This document shows, piece after piece, positions 7,472-10,052 of a DNA stretch of 10,052 nucleotides. A program made the translations under genes and the position numbers. Source of the stretch: Hepatocystis sp. ex Piliocolobus tephrosceles (taxonomy: Eukaryota; Apicomplexa; Aconoidasida; Haemosporida; Plasmodiidae); the NCBI GenBank assembly GCA_902459845.2, contig CABPSV020000041.1, forward strand, positions 4,499 through 14,550, in the 5' to 3' direction. Each line of letters opens with the position of its first letter. Position 1 is the stretch's first letter. A model generated the notes under the pieces. That model had not been told where the DNA came from. It saw only the letters and a program-made list of their open reading frames with translations, and searched no databases.

Positions 7472-7606
7472 ATCTATTTTTGTTTTTTATCTATTTTTGT
7501 TTTTTATCTATTTTTGTTTTTTATCTATTTTTGTTTTTTATCTATTTTTGTTTTTTATCTATTTTTGTTTTTTATCTATTTTTGTTTTTATCTATTTTTG
7601 TTTTTT
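7472..7606. repeat. 17-bp minisatellite, 8 units
   Basis: Units of ATCTATTTTTGTTTTTT start at 7472, 7489, 7506, 7523, 7540, 7557, 7574 and 7590. The seventh is one base shorter. The array is nearly perfect and lies about 250 bases upstream of the phosphatase start, in its likely 5' UTR or promoter. Confidence 0.92.
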
Positions 7607-7749
7607 AGCTGATTTTTTTTAGCTATTTTTTTTTTAGTTATTTTTTTTTTTTTTAGCTATTATTTTTTTTTAGCTGTTTTTTTTAGCTGTTATTTTTTTG
7701 AGCTGTTTTTTTTAGCTGTTTTTTTTTTGAGCTGTTTTTTTTTGAGCTG
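7607..7749. promoter_or_regulatory. T-rich tract with nine AGCT motifs upstream of the phosphatase gene
   Basis: AGCT occurs nine times, separated by T runs of variable length, mostly as TAGCTG or GAGCTG. It appears twice as the palindrome TAGCTA (7620-7625 and 7654-7659). TAGCTA resembles the core reported for the Plasmodium ApiAP2 factor AP2-O. Spacing is irregular, so this is a degenerate repeat that could also be a binding-site cluster. The regulatory role is inference. Confidence 0.4.
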
Positions 7750-7850
7750 TTTTTTTTATTTTTTGCTTTAGATGTACTTATAAAGCAACATAGTTGAAAA
7801 AACTAATTGATATATAAATATATGTTTATATATATAGGGACTCAAACGAA

Positions 7851-9545
7851 ATGAATTTTTTTATAATTTTAGCATGTCTGCTTTTTGCCTTTTTCATCAC
7901 AAATATTGTGTATGAGTATATTCATACGTTTAACCCAAGAAAACGTAGGTATAAAAAAAATACAAGTGATAATAAAAGATTATTACGGCTATTTATACAT
8001 TTTCATATATTAAGTGAAATTGTTTTTACGGCTTTGTTAAATTTGATTATTAAATTTAAAATATTATATGCGTGTTTAAAAAAATTTTTATTATTTAAAA
8101 CAAGATTACTAATATATCCCCATGGTTTTAAAAAAAAAAATGAACTGTATAATGAAGAAGTATATAAAAACGTAAATAAAAATATATTTGAACCCCAAGA
8201 CAATGAAATATATGAAGAACAAAAGAATTATGAACGTTTTCGTATGAAATTAAATAAAACAAATGAAAAGATACAAGTAAAAACGATATATTTTATTAGA
8301 CATAGTGAGTCAGTATGGAATAGTGTTATTAATAAAAAATTAACAGGCAAAACTTTTTTTAATTTGATTTTAGTATTATTTTATGAAATGATTTTTTTGT
8401 TTAGTAGAAAAACTGTAATGGTAGATTCACCTTTAAGTAATACAGGTATAATACAATCAATTGAGTTAGGTAATTTTTTGAAAGGGGATATGAATAATAA
8501 TGCAACCACTGTTACTGGTGCTAATAGTTATAATAATAATAATAATAATACTAATACTAAATTGCGTAACATATCAATGTATGAAAAACAGAATGATAAT
8601 AATAGTAACACAAAAAAACACCATGGACAAATAACTACTGAATATATTAATGTAAATGAATTAAAATATAATACAGTGAAAACTGAAAATAGTACAAATC
8701 GTTTTGGAGATACTACTAGTGATATATCCAATGATAATATTGACAATAGTAAAGAAAATAACGAAACAATGATAAACTATAATGAAATGAGTAGTATAAA
8801 CAGAAAGAGAGATAATGAATTACAAAATAAATCATATGATAAGGTTATAAAAAAGGAAAATTACAAAAAAAAAATAGATTCTATAAAAAAGAATAACAAA
8901 CAAAATAAAAACAGTGATAATTCTATCAATAATAATTGTGAAAATGAAGATATACATAAGGATATAATAAATATGGATATACAAGAACATATAAATGTAT
9001 TAAACAATAAAAAATATAAAAGTGTAATATTATCTTCTAATTTAAGAAGAACTATTTCAAGTTGTTTTATTGCATTTTATAATCGTATAAATAAACATAA
9101 CGAAACTATACATGTTTTAAATTCGTTAGAAGAAATAAGTAGAAACCCAGATTGTCTTTCTTTATTTCCTTATTATAATAATACTTATGTAGCTACTGAT
9201 ATAGAAACTTTTATACATAAAGATATAGATAAATTAATTAATAATAATATTAAAATAGAAAATAATTATATAAATAATAAATTTATCGATACATTGTCAT
9301 ACATTTTTAATAATGATAATGACATTTTTATTATTTTTGGTCATAGTTTATGGTTTCAATTTTTTTTTAATTATTATTTAAAACAACGACATATAGCAAA
9401 AACAAATAAAATCAAAAACTCAGGAATAGTAGTCTTTAACATGCGTAAATATAGCTATGACGATAAGGAAAAATACGAAATCGAAAAGGATAGCGTCAGA
9501 GCCTTATATAAAGGTTTTGAAAATGAGCAAATGTATGAAAGTTGA
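7851..9545 (+). CDS. Membrane-anchored histidine phosphatase (phosphoglycerate-mutase-like), putative
   Basis: A complete frame of 564 residues from ATG 7851 to TGA 9543-9545. Residues 2-20 form a hydrophobic segment, a likely signal anchor, followed by basic residues (PRKRRYKK); a second moderately hydrophobic stretch lies near 47-82. The histidine-phosphatase signature is IYFIRHSESVWN at 146-157, with the nucleophile His151 after Arg150. The family's usual RHG is RHS here. VDSPLSNTG follows at 191-199. The second half resumes at about 388 with SSNLRRTISS (second active-site Arg at 399 or 400), EEISRN (acid residue near 427-428) and FGHSLWFQ with the second catalytic His498. Residues 214-386 are an Asn/Lys-rich insert typical of Plasmodium proteins. 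The phosphatase fold is clear, but the substrate is not: an anchored protein with this insert is unlikely to be the glycolytic mutase. The upstream region holds long T-rich minisatellites, and TATATAG at 7831-7837 before the ATG could be a 5' UTR acceptor. Confidence 0.9.
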   Translation: MNFFIILACLLFAFFITNIVYEYIHTFNPRKRRYKKNTSDNKRLLRLFIHFHILSEIVFTALLNLIIKFKILYACLKKFLLFKTRLLIYPHGFKKKNELYNEEVYKNVNKNIFEPQDNEIYEEQKNYERFRMKLNKTNEKIQVKTIYFIRHSESVWNSVINKKLTGKTFFNLILVLFYEMIFLFSRKTVMVDSPLSNTGIIQSIELGNFLKGDMNNNATTVTGANSYNNNNNNTNTKLRNISMYEKQNDNNSNTKKHHGQITTEYINVNELKYNTVKTENSTNRFGDTTSDISNDNIDNSKENNETMINYNEMSSINRKRDNELQNKSYDKVIKKENYKKKIDSIKKNNKQNKNSDNSINNNCENEDIHKDIINMDIQEHINVLNNKKYKSVILSSNLRRTISSCFIAFYNRINKHNETIHVLNSLEEISRNPDCLSLFPYYNNTYVATDIETFIHKDIDKLINNNIKIENNYINNKFIDTLSYIFNNDNDIFIIFGHSLWFQFFFNYYLKQRHIAKTNKIKNSGIVVFNMRKYSYDDKEKYEIEKDSVRALYKGFENEQMYES

Positions 9546-9731
9546 TAAAGTATGCTCACGTTTGACGATGACAGTGCGAATGCAGAGAAGAGAGGACTTG
9601 AATAACGACAGCGTGTTTAGACCTTATAGTGTGAACTGTATATTAATAACATAAAATCTTATAAAATCTTAATTTGGGTAAAACAAATGGAGAATCCAAG
9701 TAAAGCATTCCACATATATATAAAAAAAATG
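9546..9731. other. 3' flank of the phosphatase with an unusually G+C-rich patch
   Basis: Bases 9541-9600 contain 27 G or C of 60 (45%), and 9601-9660 contain 17 of 60, in an otherwise very A+T-rich window. The phosphatase frame meets TGA then TAA. It is then open for 18 codons (including MLTFDDDSANAEKRGLE) to TAA 9603-9605. The frame one base ahead is open through the whole patch and ends at 9652-9654, exactly where G+C falls. This looks like former or alternative coding sequence rather than ordinary 3' UTR. Confidence 0.5.
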
Positions 9732-9874
<143 letters not shown>

Positions 9875-9921
9875 ATGTAAATAAAGAAACAAATGTACAC
9901 ATATGTATATAACATATGTGA

Positions 9922-10008
9922 AAAGATGGATGGACAGGTGAAACATTAGCAGGAATGGGACAAATAACACCTAAAACAATATTTTATGTTATGGATATAC
10001 CAACTTAA
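9922..10008 (+). other. Short coding-like stretch, possible exon or gene remnant
   Basis: After a TGA at 9919-9921, 28 codons are open to TAA 10006-10008. They read KDGWTGETLAGMGQ and then ITPKTIFYVMDIPT, a balanced composition unlike the surrounding simple sequence, with about 33% G+C. No convincing acceptor precedes it (only AAAAG at 9921-9925). No domain is recognised. The opposite strand has an open hydrophobic frame over the same bases. Confidence 0.3.
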
Positions 10009-10020
10009 AAAGCTTTGCAC

Positions 10021-10052
10021 AAAAAAAAAAAAAAAATAAATAAATAAATAAA
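10021..10052. repeat. A tract and TAAA microsatellite at the window end
   Basis: A run of 16 A is followed by four TAAA units up to the window edge; it probably continues beyond. Confidence 0.85.

Larger units (their letters stand above)
5555..7850. other. Long A+T-rich intergenic interval
   Basis: About 2.3 kb between the unknown gene and the phosphatase. It contains a TAA run and A tracts (5551-5720), 12-bp, 9-bp, 23-bp and 17-bp T-rich minisatellites, a hairpin-forming palindrome at 6360-6401, (TA)n near 6786-6803 and an AGCT-containing T-rich stretch just upstream of the phosphatase. Open frames such as 5997-6266 are made largely of Phe/Ile repeat codons and show no domain. The 3' UTR of the unknown gene and the promoter and 5' UTR of the phosphatase must lie here. 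Confidence 0.7.

Noticed and set aside
7472..7606. Regular repeat array considered as a CRISPR-like structure
   Set aside because: The units are contiguous with no unique spacers, and the genome is eukaryotic.

Overview
The window looks like nuclear DNA of a malaria parasite (Plasmodium). It is extremely A+T-rich, with many (TA)n and poly-A/T tracts. Its open frames are packed with AAT-coded asparagine runs, and its candidate introns are short and A+T-rich. The low-complexity load suggests a Laverania or bird-infecting species, but the sequence alone does not let me name it.

Layout. Positions 1-1474 are non-coding and hold a direct duplication (138 bases identical in both copies, 724 bases apart), two long poly-A tracts and a 12-base minisatellite. 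Positions 1475-2635 (minus strand) carry a confident single-exon gene for the ubiquitin-shuttle aspartyl protease DDI1. From about 2685 or 3180 to 5554 (plus strand) lies an unrecognised, asparagine-rich and repeat-rich multi-exon gene. Its large central exon is clear. I reconstruct a possible 28-base first exon and four small 3' exons whose phases can be joined, and there is a possible one-base frameshift near 4810. Positions 5555-7850 are a 2.3-kb gene-free interval made of T-rich minisatellites plus one good imperfect palindrome. Positions 7851-9545 (plus strand) encode a membrane-anchored histidine phosphatase of the phosphoglycerate-mutase-like family, whose catalytic halves are split by a low-complexity insert. 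The last 500 bases hold an unusually G+C-rich patch just after that stop codon, a run of 139 A residues, and a short coding-like stretch at 9922-10008.

The three genes do not form an obvious pathway. DDI1 and the unknown gene are divergent and must share the short region between them for promoters. The phosphatase has its own long T-rich upstream region. I saw no mobile element, CRISPR array, tRNA or rRNA. The points most worth checking are the exon structure of the unknown gene, the frameshift, the duplication at the left edge, and the G+C-rich patch after the phosphatase stop.
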